Positions 17,502 to 25,691 of a stretch of 33,439 bases of DNA are shown here, piece by piece. The stretch is from Gammaproteobacteria bacterium (GTDB taxonomy: Bacteria; Pseudomonadota; Gammaproteobacteria; UBA9339). Made by a program: the position numbers and the translations under genes. The notes beneath the pieces are model-generated. The model saw nothing but the letters and a program-made list of their open reading frames with translations, had not been told where the DNA came from and did not search any database. Location of the stretch: positions 1-33,439 of the forward strand of contig JAMCWR010000059.1 in NCBI GenBank assembly GCA_023480665.1, in the 5' to 3' direction. Position 1 is the first letter of the stretch. Each line of letters begins with the position of its first letter.

Positions 17502-17960
17502 TTATTTTAGCTTTCTTATTAATTGCTTGCCTTTATTGCTAATCGGTAAAATTTCGACAATCCGTGTGGTTTGATTAAAGATTATCTTACAGACAAAATC
17601 TGGCTCGGGCAAAAAATCTTTCCCATATTCTGGCCATTCTACAAAAGAAATTACATCTGGAGAAAAATAATCTCGCGCTCCAATATATTCAAGCTCCACT
17701 GGATCTTTTAAACGATATAAATCGAAGTGGTAAATAACTTTTTCTGCCAAAATATATGTTTCAAGCAGAGTAAATGTAGGGCTTTTTACATGGCCGACAT
17801 GGCCTAAAGCACGCAATATCCCTCGAATCAATGTTGTTTTGCCAGCACCAAGCTCACCACTAAAATAAATACGACAGCCAGTAGCGCAAAGCTTGGCGAG
17901 TTTTTTACCAAAAGTTTGCATTGCTTTTGGAGTTTTAATAACTTTAGTAACAAATTGCAT
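17502..17960 (-). CDS. tsaE: tRNA t6A biosynthesis ATPase TsaE
   Basis: TsaE is the P-loop ATPase that drives the TsaB-TsaD-TsaE complex making t6A37 in ANN-decoding tRNAs. The Walker A motif GELGAGKTTLIRG and the SPTFTLLE and FDLYRL motifs are present. I choose the ATG at 17960 (152 aa, like E. coli at 153). A longer frame starts with GTG at 18005, but its first codons lie in a repeat also found near rpsU, so they are probably not coding. amiB follows 17 nt downstream. The partner tsaD is at 21866-22864. Confidence 0.94.
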   Translation of the reverse strand: MQFVTKVIKTPKAMQTFGKKLAKLCATGCRIYFSGELGAGKTTLIRGILRALGHVGHVKSPTFTLLETYILAEKVIYHFDLYRLKDPVELEYIGARDYFSPDVISFVEWPEYGKDFLPEPDFVCKIIFNQTTRIVEILPISNKGKQLIRKLK

Positions 17961-17983
17961 AGAATAACAGTTCTCGTTAACTA

Positions 17984-18058
17984 CAAGCGTGAATTTATTT
18001 CGCACGCCGCATCAAAACAAGGAAGCAATTACCGCTGAGTTTTGGCAGAAATTGGCGC
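17984..18058. repeat. Intergenic palindromic repeat, copy 1
   Basis: Bases 17984-18038 match 23014-23068 at 53 of 55 positions. The two differences are complementary: the stem is GCGTG/CACGC here and GCGCG/CGCGC in copy 2, so pairing is kept. A second hairpin, perfect in copy 2, is degenerate here (GCAATTACCGCT against GGCAGAAATTGGC, 18022-18055). The repeat lies in the gap between nnr and tsaE. Confidence 0.75.
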
Positions 18059-18064
18059 ATAGAG

Positions 18065-19549
18065 CTATCTTCTGCTGATTAATTCGCGCACAACTGGGAT
18101 TAGATCCATTGCTAGCATTCCTTCCTTGCCATATTCTTTTGCCACTAAATCACCAGCAAAAGCATGCAAACACACTCCCAAAGAAGCTGCGGTCTCTAAA
18201 GCCAATCCTTCTGCAACTAACCCACCAATTACCCCACTTAACACATCGCCCATACCACCGCTTGCCATACCCGGATTCCCGTACACGCAAACACTAATTG
18301 TTTGAGCGGGGCCAGCAATAATTGTGCCTGCGCCTTTTAAAACACAAATCCCACCAAATTTTTGCTGAATTTTTTTTGCAGCAGTAATGCGATCAGCTTG
18401 AATTTTTGCTACAGAAGTTTTTAATAACCTTGCGGCTTCGCCAGGATGTGGTGTTAAAATCCAATTGTCACGACGCCTGGCTTTCTTTGCTAAAATGTTT
18501 AGACCATCCGCATCAAGAATAATGGGTTTTTTTGATCTTACAGCTAGTCGCCAGAGGCTTTTACCCCATAAAGCAGTGCCAATTCCCGGGCCAACTACCA
18601 CTGCCGTAGCTCGCTTTAATAATGGTATTAACTGCAATAAGTACTTTATTCCGTGGCACATTAATTCTGGCCGTGAAATGTTAATCCCTAAAATATGTTC
18701 TGGTCTTGTGGCAACTGTAACTACCCCAGCACCAACTCTTGCAGCTGCTTCAGCCGCCATGCGTACTGCCCCGCTCATTCCATGATCACCACCAACCGCC
18801 AAAAGGTGGCCAAAATTACCTTTATTTGCAGTAGATTTTCGCTGTGGAAATTGCAAAAGTAATTCTGTTAATTCTAAAATATTTAAGGCAGCTGGAGTAG
18901 CAACGAACGCTTCACCCGGTAAATCCAAATCATCACAAACCACCTCACCAGAACACTCAATTCCTTCGCTAATATATAAGCCTACTTTATTCCCAATAAA
19001 AGTAACTGTTAAATTGGCGCGCACAGCTTCACCAAGAGCAACCCCAGTATCAGCTTCAAGCCCTGATGGAATATCAATTGCAAGCACTGGTTTTGCTATA
19101 GAATTAATCGCTGAAATTGCTGATGCATAATCAGTAGACGCTGGACCAGATAACCCTATACCAAATATTGCATCGACAATAATATCAGCGGTTTCTAGTT
19201 TTTCTGGAGTAAAAGGTAATATTTTGACCTGGGCATTCGCACAACCTTCGTAAGCAACTCGCGCGGCCCCAGTTAACTTATCTGGATCAACAAGAGTTAA
19301 TACCAATGGTTCAAAACCAGCTGCCTGCGCATAATGAGCTAATACATATCCATCGCCACCATTATTGCCTTTTCCACAAACAACAACTATATTATTCGCA
19401 TGCGGCCATTTTCTGCGCAGTTCACGAAAAGCTGCAAATCCAGCGCGCTGCATTAACATTTCTTGAGAAATATTAAATTGTTCCGTAGCCAGTTTTTCAA
19501 GATTACGGATTGCTGTAGTATAATAAAGACTCTTTGATATAGTTAGCAT
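18065..19549 (-). CDS. nnr: Bifunctional NAD(P)HX epimerase / ADP-dependent dehydratase
   Basis: This enzyme repairs hydrated NADH and NADPH. The N-terminal YjeF_N domain (about residues 1-210) epimerises the R form, with GKGNNGGDGYVLA as the nucleotide loop. The C-terminal ribokinase-like domain (about 225-490) dehydrates S-NAD(P)HX using ADP, with GDHGMSGAVRMAAEAAARVGAG, VVGPGIG, LDADGLN, LTPHPGEAARL and GNPGMASGGMGDVLSG. I prefer the ATG at 19549 (494 aa) over the in-frame TTG at 19561. It is divergent from queG with about 44 bp between starts, so their promoters must overlap or lie inside the genes. Confidence 0.96.
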   Translation of the reverse strand: MLTISKSLYYTTAIRNLEKLATEQFNISQEMLMQRAGFAAFRELRRKWPHANNIVVVCGKGNNGGDGYVLAHYAQAAGFEPLVLTLVDPDKLTGAARVAYEGCANAQVKILPFTPEKLETADIIVDAIFGIGLSGPASTDYASAISAINSIAKPVLAIDIPSGLEADTGVALGEAVRANLTVTFIGNKVGLYISEGIECSGEVVCDDLDLPGEAFVATPAALNILELTELLLQFPQRKSTANKGNFGHLLAVGGDHGMSGAVRMAAEAAARVGAGVVTVATRPEHILGINISRPELMCHGIKYLLQLIPLLKRATAVVVGPGIGTALWGKSLWRLAVRSKKPIILDADGLNILAKKARRRDNWILTPHPGEAARLLKTSVAKIQADRITAAKKIQQKFGGICVLKGAGTIIAGPAQTISVCVYGNPGMASGGMGDVLSGVIGGLVAEGLALETAASLGVCLHAFAGDLVAKEYGKEGMLAMDLIPVVRELISRR

Positions 19550-19593
19550 ATTAATTTCCAAAACTTTATATTGCTCAAATGCAATAAAATATA

Positions 19594-20640
19594 ATGCAAA
19601 AAATTATACACAATTACGATTTTACCCGACTTGCCCATGATATCAAACAAGCAGGGAAAGAATATGGTTTTACCAAGATTGGGATTGCTGACCTCAATCT
19701 AAGTCAAACAGAAAAGTATTATCAAAGATGGATTGCAAATGGGCTACATGGCTCAATGGATTATCTTAAAAATTATCCAGAAAAACGCTTTCACCCTGAG
19801 CTGCTGTATCCTGAAACACTCTGCATTATATCTTGTCAAATTCCATATCCATCGCCAGTTAAGCCAAACCATCCGATTGCAGCATTTGCCCACGTCCCAG
19901 ATTATTCAAGGTTAATTCATAGCCAATTAAAAAAATATGTAAAAAAAATTATCAATATAATCAATTGTGTACCAAAGGTGCGGGTTTTTTCTGGTAGCGG
20001 ACCGGTAATGGAAAAGATACTCGCTAGCAAAGCCGGGGTTGGTTGGATCGGAAAAAATACATTGGTAATAAATGATAAATTTGGTTCTTATTGTTTTCTT
20101 GGTGAACTGTTTATTAACTTACCGCTACCATGTGACGCACCAACTAAAAACTATTGTGGAAACTGTACGAAATGTTTGGACTCCTGCCCAACAAAAGCAA
20201 TAACCCGCCCACATGAGTTAGATGCCAGACGTTGTATCGCCTATTTAACTATTGAGCATGAAGGCCCAATACCACTAGAACTTCGCCCAGCTATTGGAAA
20301 TAGAATTTTTGGTTGCGATATTTGCCAGGAAGCCTGTCCTTGGAACCAAACACGAGCAAAACTAAACGCAAGTGTTTTCAACCCAGCGACGGAGTTTTTG
20401 CATGACAAACTATCAACACTATTTTTATGGAGCGAAGAAGCATTTAAAGTTAAAGCCAAAGGTTCGGCGATCGGTAGAATTTCTTATGAAAATTGGTTAA
20501 GAAATATTGCAGTAGCGCTTGGCAATTCAGCATATTCTCAAGAAAACAAACAGGCGCTAGAAATGCGCAAAAACCACTCTTCAGAATTAGTCAGAGAACA
20601 TGTTGACTGGGCATTAATGAGGCTACAAAATCATCAATAG
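19594..20640 (+). CDS. queG: Epoxyqueuosine reductase QueG
   Basis: QueG reduces epoxyqueuosine to queuosine in the wobble position of GUN-anticodon tRNAs, using cobalamin and two [4Fe-4S] clusters. Cluster motifs are CGNCTKCLDSCPTKAI and CDICQEACPWN (about residues 190-205 and 238-250). VGWIGKNTLVIN and GSYCFLGELF are family signatures. The 348-aa length is normal. The gene implies a need for cobalamin and for queuosine or its precursor. Its stop is 4 bp from the convergent stop of orn. Confidence 0.96.
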   Translation: MQKIIHNYDFTRLAHDIKQAGKEYGFTKIGIADLNLSQTEKYYQRWIANGLHGSMDYLKNYPEKRFHPELLYPETLCIISCQIPYPSPVKPNHPIAAFAHVPDYSRLIHSQLKKYVKKIINIINCVPKVRVFSGSGPVMEKILASKAGVGWIGKNTLVINDKFGSYCFLGELFINLPLPCDAPTKNYCGNCTKCLDSCPTKAITRPHELDARRCIAYLTIEHEGPIPLELRPAIGNRIFGCDICQEACPWNQTRAKLNASVFNPATEFLHDKLSTLFLWSEEAFKVKAKGSAIGRISYENWLRNIAVALGNSAYSQENKQALEMRKNHSSELVREHVDWALMRLQNHQ

Positions 20641-20644
20641 CTAA

Positions 20645-21205
20645 CTAACTATGGACGTGCGGCTTAATAAATAAATGTTCGACGTAATATTTCATCTCAT
20701 TTATAGAATCATAAACATCCTGTAATGCCTGATGTTTTGATTTCTTCACAAAAGCTTTAGCAATATCAGGGTACCAGCTTTTGGCCAAAATCTTTAACAC
20801 GCTTACATCCAAATTTCGATAATGGAAAAACTTTTCAAGCCGCGGCATCCACCGGCACAAAAACCTACGATCCTGACAAATTGAATTACCACAAATAGGT
20901 GATTTACCTTCTGGAAGATATTGCTTTAAAAATTCAAGTGTTATTTTCTCAGCTTGCTTAGTTGTTATACGACTTTGGCGAACACGCTCAGTTAAACCAG
21001 TAGACCCATGCTGCTTTATATTCCACCCATCCATGCGGGAAAGTATCTTATCGCTATGATGAATTGCAAGCACCGGTCCTTCGGCAATTACTTCTAGATT
21101 TTTATCGGTAACCACGGTAGCAATTTCAATGATACGATCATACTCCGGATTCAACCCGGTCATTTCTAAATCAAGCCAAACTAAATTTGTAGAGCTGTGT
21201 TTCAT
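20645..21205 (-). CDS. orn: Oligoribonuclease
   Basis: Orn is the 3'-5' exonuclease that finishes RNA decay by hydrolysing 2-5 nt RNAs, including pGpG from c-di-GMP turnover. It belongs to the DEDDh family: WLDLEMTGL supplies the Asp and Glu, [23 protein letters not shown] holds the middle region, and [12 protein letters not shown] holds the catalytic His and Asp. The length of 186 aa is close to E. coli's 181. It has the conserved orn-queG neighbourhood but without the tRNA gene found there in E. coli. Confidence 0.96.
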   Translation of the reverse strand: MKHSSTNLVWLDLEMTGLNPEYDRIIEIATVVTDKNLEVIAEGPVLAIHHSDKILSRMDGWNIKQHGSTGLTERVRQSRITTKQAEKITLEFLKQYLPEGKSPICGNSICQDRRFLCRWMPRLEKFFHYRNLDVSVLKILAKSWYPDIAKAFVKKSKHQALQDVYDSINEMKYYVEHLFIKPHVHS

Positions 21206-21284
21206 AATTTTTCACAAAACTTGCATGCCAGATAATAAAAGGCGTAAAATTCAAAAATTAATTCACAATTAAGGGATTGTTTTT

Positions 21285-21869
21285 ATGATACCAGCAATCG
21301 TTCTTGTCGTCATCGCTTATCTTATTGGATCGCTTTCAAGCGCGGTAATTGTATGTAAAGCCTTAGGCCTCCCAGACCCTCGCACTCAAGGTTCTAAAAA
21401 TCCAGGGACCACTAATGTGTTACGCATTGGTGGAAAAACCGCAGCATTGATTACTTTACTTGGTGATGCGCTCAAAGGATTTCTTCCAGTTTTTGTCGCG
21501 CAAATTATTGGCATCCATGGCATGATTGTTGGAGTAATTGCGCTTGCAGCAATTCTTGGGCATATATATCCGGTTTTCTTCAAGTTTGAAGGTGGTAAAG
21601 GCGTGGCAACTTCTTTTGGTGCATTAATTGCCCTCTCGCCAATATCCGGTATACTGGCGCTTGCAACTTGGTTTTTGATGGTAATAATTTTTCGCTATTC
21701 ATCTTTGGCAGCGCTTACCGCTGCTCTTATAGCGCCAATTTTTACACTTATCTTTGGAAAGCTAGCTTATGTACTTCCAGTAATTGCCATTAGCGCAATT
21801 ATAGTTTGGCGACATATTGACAACATCCAAAGACTAAAAGCAGGTACAGAAACAAAAATTAATATTTAG
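21285..21869 (+). CDS. plsY: Acyl-phosphate glycerol-3-phosphate acyltransferase PlsY
   Basis: PlsY acylates glycerol-3-phosphate from acyl-phosphate in the inner membrane, the first step of phospholipid synthesis. The 194-aa protein has about five or six hydrophobic helices. Family motifs are [33 protein letters not shown] and the C-terminal [15 protein letters not shown]. Its last 4 bp overlap the convergent tsaD stop. The plsY/tsaD neighbourhood next to rpsU is conserved. Confidence 0.96.
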   Translation: MIPAIVLVVIAYLIGSLSSAVIVCKALGLPDPRTQGSKNPGTTNVLRIGGKTAALITLLGDALKGFLPVFVAQIIGIHGMIVGVIALAAILGHIYPVFFKFEGGKGVATSFGALIALSPISGILALATWFLMVIIFRYSSLAALTAALIAPIFTLIFGKLAYVLPVIAISAIIVWRHIDNIQRLKAGTETKINI

Positions 21870-22864
21870 AGCAACTCCCATCTAGGAAAAACATTAATTG
21901 CGAGATCTGCTTTGCCTCCGAGCAAAAAACGTTGATAACCAGCATAAGCAATCATAGCGCCATTATCGGTACAAAATTCTAAACGCGGATAAAATAGTTC
22001 AATATCCTCATCTTTTGTCATGAGCAACATTTTTTCGCGCAGGTTTTGATTCGCGCTAACACCACCTGCAATAACTAATCTATGCATATTGGTTTGGCGT
22101 AAAGCGCGACGCGATTTAATCACTAAGGTTTCAACAACTGCATCTTGAAAAGCTCGGGCAATATCTTGCTTAGTTTCTTCGTCATCACCAAATTCTTGTA
22201 GAGTTTGTAATGCATGGGTTTTTAATCCACTAAAACTGAAATCCAACCCTTTGCGCTTTACCATTGGGCGTGGAAAATTAAACCTCGCCGAATTTCCTTT
22301 TTCAGCTAACTTTGCTAGCGCTGGACCACCTGGGTATCCCAAACCAAGTATTTTCGCAACTTTGTCAAATGCCTCACCAGCCGCATCATCAATTGTTTCA
22401 CCTAAAATTTGGTACTTTCCTACATTTTCAACATTAACTAGTTGCGTATGCCCTCCTGAAACCAATAGTGCAACAAATGGAAATTTTGGGGGATTTTCTT
22501 CTAAAAACGGCGCCAATAAGTGTGCTTCCAGATGATGCACAGGAACTGCTGGAATTTGCCAAGCAAATGCCAGTGCGTGCGCGACTGCACCGCCAACCAG
22601 CAAAGCCCCAACTAAGCCCGGACCAGAGGTATAGGCTATCAACGATAAATCATTTGCAGTAATATTTGCCAATGCTAAAACATGCCCAATTAAAGGCAAA
22701 ATTTTTCTGATATGATCCCGCGAAGCAAGCTCTGGCACCACCCCGCCATACTTTGCATGCAAGGATACCTGACTATAAAGAGCATGAGCTATCAAACCTT
22801 TTTCTGAATCATAGATTGCTATGCCAGTTTCATCACAAGATGTTTCAATCCCAAGAATACGCAT
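21866..22864 (-). CDS. tsaD: tRNA t6A threonylcarbamoyltransferase TsaD
   Basis: TsaD transfers threonylcarbamoyl from TC-AMP to A37 of tRNA. The ASKHA-fold protein starts [14 protein letters not shown] as homologues do, so I choose the ATG at 22864 (332 aa; E. coli 337) rather than the frame start at 22891. The metal-binding His pair is in [10 protein letters not shown], and [19 protein letters not shown] and [11 protein letters not shown] are present. It diverges from rpsU. TsaE is in the same window; TsaB and TsaC are not seen. Confidence 0.97.
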   Translation of the reverse strand: MRILGIETSCDETGIAIYDSEKGLIAHALYSQVSLHAKYGGVVPELASRDHIRKILPLIGHVLALANITANDLSLIAYTSGPGLVGALLVGGAVAHALAFAWQIPAVPVHHLEAHLLAPFLEENPPKFPFVALLVSGGHTQLVNVENVGKYQILGETIDDAAGEAFDKVAKILGLGYPGGPALAKLAEKGNSARFNFPRPMVKRKGLDFSFSGLKTHALQTLQEFGDDEETKQDIARAFQDAVVETLVIKSRRALRQTNMHRLVIAGGVSANQNLREKMLLMTKDEDIELFYPRLEFCTDNGAMIAYAGYQRFLLGGKADLAINVFPRWELL

Positions 22865-22956
22865 AAAATTTATATACCATAAGTTATTCAATCAAATAAT
22901 CATATTATAGCAATTCCTACAATTATTTTATGCATAAAAATAAACCCTTATAGAAA

Positions 22957-23079
22957 AAACCTTGCGCGATGGGGTTTGTTAAGGGGAGAATCGCGATTCT
23001 CCCACAAAACTTGCAAGCGCGAATTTATTTCGCGCGCCGCATCAAAACAAGGAAGCAATTACCGCTGATGTTTAGCGGT
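22957..23079. repeat. Four tandem palindromes including repeat copy 2
   Basis: Four inverted repeats follow one another: AAACC...GGTTT (about 22957-22978); a perfect 20-bp palindrome GGGAGAATCGCGATTCTCCC (22984-23003); GCGCGAA-N4-TTCGCGC (about 23017-23034); and GCAATTACCGCT-N7-AGCGGTAATTGC (about 23054-23084). Bases 23014-23068 are copy 2 of the repeat found at 17984-18038. The cluster lies upstream of the rpsU promoter, so it is probably not part of the rpsU message. It resembles REP/BIME-type elements. Confidence 0.7.
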
Positions 23080-23103
23080 AATTGCGATCATATTAATTCT
23101 TAA

Positions 23104-23132
23104 TTGCATTTTTAACTACTTCCGATTAAAAT
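23104..23132 (+). promoter_or_regulatory. rpsU-dnaG-rpoD promoter
   Basis: TTGCAT (23104-23109), a 17-nt spacer and TAAAAT (23127-23132) form a good sigma-70 promoter about 50 bp upstream of the rpsU start. The rpsU ribosome site GAGGTG lies at 23167-23172. Confidence 0.6.
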
Positions 23133-23182
23133 TGCCTGTTCGTTTTAATAACAATAATTGTTTATCGAGGTGTTGATTATTT

Positions 23183-23392
23183 ATGCCAAATATTCGTATC
23201 AAAGACAATGAATCGTTTGATGTCGCTATGCGTCGTTTTAAGCGTGCCTGTGAAAAAGCCGGCATCCCTGGAAAACTTAGGCAGCTTGAGTTCTATGAAA
23301 AGCCAACAGCAAAGCGTAAGCGAAAACGCGCCGCAGCAATAAAGCGCCATCAAAAACGTCTGGCTAAAGAAAACTTGATTCAACAAGATTAA
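23183..23392 (+). CDS. rpsU: 30S ribosomal protein S21
   Basis: A small basic ribosomal protein (69 aa; E. coli 71) that binds near the anti-Shine-Dalgarno end of 16S rRNA. The family pattern is clear: [20 protein letters not shown], then REFYEKPT-like [19 protein letters not shown] and a basic C-terminus. It is the first gene of the macromolecular-synthesis cluster; yqeY follows 29 nt downstream. Confidence 0.97.
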   Translation: MPNIRIKDNESFDVAMRRFKRACEKAGIPGKLRQLEFYEKPTAKRKRKRAAAIKRHQKRLAKENLIQQD

Positions 23393-23421
23393 CAAAAATA
23401 TCTTATCTTAGAGACAAAATA

Positions 23422-23862
23422 ATGCTGCGAAACCGCATTCAAGATGACATGAAAAATGCGATGCGTGCAAAAGATATGAACCGGCTTGGCACAATTCGGC
23501 TATTGCTTGCTGCTATTAAGCAACGAGAAGTTGATGAGCGTATCACTTTAGATGACACTCAAATTTTGATCGTCATCGATAAAATGATTAGGCAGCGCAA
23601 TGATTCTATTACGCAATATAAAGCTGCAAATCGCGTAGATTTAGCTGATAAAGAAGCTGCTGAAATTGAAATATTAAAAGCATATTTACCAACACAGCTT
23701 GGCGATAATGAAATTGAAGATTTAATCAAAGAAGCTGTTGCTGCAACCAATGCTTCTACGATTAAAGATATGAGCAAGGTAATGGCATATCTTAAACCTA
23801 AGGTTCAAGGCAGAGCGGATATTGCTAAAATTAGCGCTCAAATAAAAGCGATCCTTAATTAA
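23422..23862 (+). CDS. GatB/YqeY domain protein
   Basis: A 146-aa YqeY-family protein resembling the C-terminal tRNA-binding domain of GatB. Signatures are MKNAMRAKDMNRLGTIRLLLAAIKQREVDER, YLPTQLGDNEIEDLI and KVMAYLKPKVQGRADIAKIS. Its function is not established; a role in tRNA-dependent amidation or tRNA binding is suggested by homology only. Its place between rpsU and dnaG is common in gammaproteobacteria such as Legionella and Xanthomonas. Confidence 0.92.
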   Translation: MLRNRIQDDMKNAMRAKDMNRLGTIRLLLAAIKQREVDERITLDDTQILIVIDKMIRQRNDSITQYKAANRVDLADKEAAEIEILKAYLPTQLGDNEIEDLIKEAVAATNASTIKDMSKVMAYLKPKVQGRADIAKISAQIKAILN

Positions 23863-23881
23863 ATTTTGTTTATATGTTTTT

Positions 23882-23905
23882 ATTTTTGTGGGTTACCACA
23901 AAAAT
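23882..23905 (+). terminator. Hairpin just upstream of dnaG
   Basis: ATTTTTGTGG (23882-23891) and CCACAAAAAT (23896-23905) form a perfect 10-bp stem with a GTTA loop, ending 15 nt before the dnaG ATG. There is no U-run after it. The E. coli operon has a partial terminator before dnaG that keeps primase low. This hairpin is at the matching place and could act as an attenuator or hinder dnaG translation, whose ribosome site is weak. Confidence 0.4.
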
Positions 23906-23920
23906 ATCTTCTGAGCTTCT

Positions 23921-25657
23921 ATGAGCCTTATTCCTCAATCATTCATCGATAACCTGCTTTCACGCATCGATATTATCGATGTAATAGGCTCGCGCATAAA
24001 ATTAAAAAAAGCCGGCAGTAATTACAGTGCCCTATGCCCTTTTCACACTGAAAAAACTCCATCTTTTACCGTTAGTCAAAGTAAACAATTTTATCATTGC
24101 TTTGGCTGTGGCGTTCACGGAAGTGCAATAACATTTATAATGCAATTTGAAAAACTTAGCTTCGTTGAAGCTGTCGAGTCATTGGCTGGCCAAATTGGAT
24201 TACAAGTTCCAAAAACTTCTGAACAATCCGAAACCACAAATTTTACAGAAATTTATTGTGTACTTGAGGATGTTGCAAAGTTATACCAAAATCAGTTACC
24301 ACATGCCGAACGCGCTATAAAGTATCTAAAATCACGGGGACTTACAGGCGAAATTTGTAAAAGATTTGGCATTGGGTATGCCCTTCCTGATTGGGATAAT
24401 CTGCGCTCCCTGTATCATAATTCGACAAACAATAAACTGCATTTGCAAAGCACAGGTTTATTGATTGAAAAAGGCCAGGACACTTTTTCAAGGTTTCGCG
24501 ACAGGATTATGTTTCCGATTCGAAATACCCGAGGTAAAGTAATTGGCTTTGGCGGCCGCAGCATGGGAAATGACCCTGCCAAATATTTAAATTCCCCGGA
24601 ATCTGCGATTTTTCATAAAGGCAGTGAATTGTATGGCTTACATGAAGCAAAAAATATAAATAAAAATTGTAATAAAATCATAGTAGTAGAAGGTTATATT
24701 GATGTAATTTCTTTGGTTCAATATAAGATTACAAATGTGGTTGCTACCCTCGGGACCGCAATAACTACAAAACAGGTCCAATTATTGCTGAAAAATTTTA
24801 ATCAAATATATTTTTGTTTCGATGGAGATAACGCCGGTAGAGGCGCTGCTTGGCGAGCCTTAGAAAATATTATTCCAATCATTCGAGATGGCGTAAAAAT
24901 TAATTTTCTGCTGCTCCCTCAAGGGGATGATCCAGATTCATTGATACGCAAAGAAGGAAAAGAAAGTTTCTTAAAAAGATTGGCAAAAGCAACAACTTTT
25001 TCAGATTTTTTCTTTGACAGTCTTAGCGCACAAGCAAATTTAATCAATATGGAAGATCGCGCAAAATTAGCTCAAGATTCGAAGAATTTGCTTAGTAAAA
25101 TGCCAAACGGGGTTTTTAAGCAATTATTGTTTGAAAAGCTTTCAGAATTGGTAAAGTTTGAGATTAAGGATACAAAACAACACTCCCCTACTGAAAAGAA
25201 ATTGGCTGACACAAAAAATATAGTTCCAGAACCCAGTATGCACCCTATACTTCAAACCATAATCTCCTTATTGCTCTATAACACACAACTGGTTGAAACT
25301 TTGGCTGACATTGATAGTATGCAGTCTCTGAATATCCCAGGAATTGATATTTTTTTCGAGTTTATAAAATTATTGAGAACTCAAGCAAATTTAACAATTG
25401 GTGCTATACTCGAATATTGGAGGGGTCGACCAGCGGCAGAGCTAATAGCAAACATAGCTGCGGATGAACCCATAATCCCTGAGGATGGCTTTAAGAATGA
25501 GCTTTCTGGATTGATGCGGGTATTAGCGCGACTGCAGTACGAACAAAAAATCCAGTTGTTGCTAAAAAAAGCATCTGAAAATGGTCTTGAGTTAACTGAA
25601 AAAGACGAATTACAAAAACTGATTTTGGCTGTTAAAAATATAAAACAGGATTATTAA
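23921..25657 (+). CDS. dnaG: DNA primase
   Basis: DnaG makes RNA primers for replication. The zinc-binding domain has CPFH and CFGC (about residues 40-64). The catalytic core includes [23 protein letters not shown], and the Toprim motifs are VVEGYIDVI and [18 protein letters not shown] with the DPDSLI metal motif. The C-terminal third is the DnaB-interacting region and is weakly conserved. Its 578 aa compares with 581 in E. coli. Confidence 0.97.
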   Translation: MSLIPQSFIDNLLSRIDIIDVIGSRIKLKKAGSNYSALCPFHTEKTPSFTVSQSKQFYHCFGCGVHGSAITFIMQFEKLSFVEAVESLAGQIGLQVPKTSEQSETTNFTEIYCVLEDVAKLYQNQLPHAERAIKYLKSRGLTGEICKRFGIGYALPDWDNLRSLYHNSTNNKLHLQSTGLLIEKGQDTFSRFRDRIMFPIRNTRGKVIGFGGRSMGNDPAKYLNSPESAIFHKGSELYGLHEAKNINKNCNKIIVVEGYIDVISLVQYKITNVVATLGTAITTKQVQLLLKNFNQIYFCFDGDNAGRGAAWRALENIIPIIRDGVKINFLLLPQGDDPDSLIRKEGKESFLKRLAKATTFSDFFFDSLSAQANLINMEDRAKLAQDSKNLLSKMPNGVFKQLLFEKLSELVKFEIKDTKQHSPTEKKLADTKNIVPEPSMHPILQTIISLLLYNTQLVETLADIDSMQSLNIPGIDIFFEFIKLLRTQANLTIGAILEYWRGRPAAELIANIAADEPIIPEDGFKNELSGLMRVLARLQYEQKIQLLLKKASENGLELTEKDELQKLILAVKNIKQDY

Positions 25658-25691
25658 CATAATTTATGGAAAGCAGCGGAGAAAAGATTTT

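Noticed and set aside
17961-18005. N-terminal extension of TsaE from a GTG at 18005
   Set aside because: It begins in the palindromic repeat and makes the protein longer than homologues; the ATG at 17960 gives the normal length.
21213-21225. CACAAAACTTGCA shared with 23002-23014 beside the repeat
   Set aside because: A 13-nt match in AT-rich intergenic DNA without the following palindrome is too short to call another copy.
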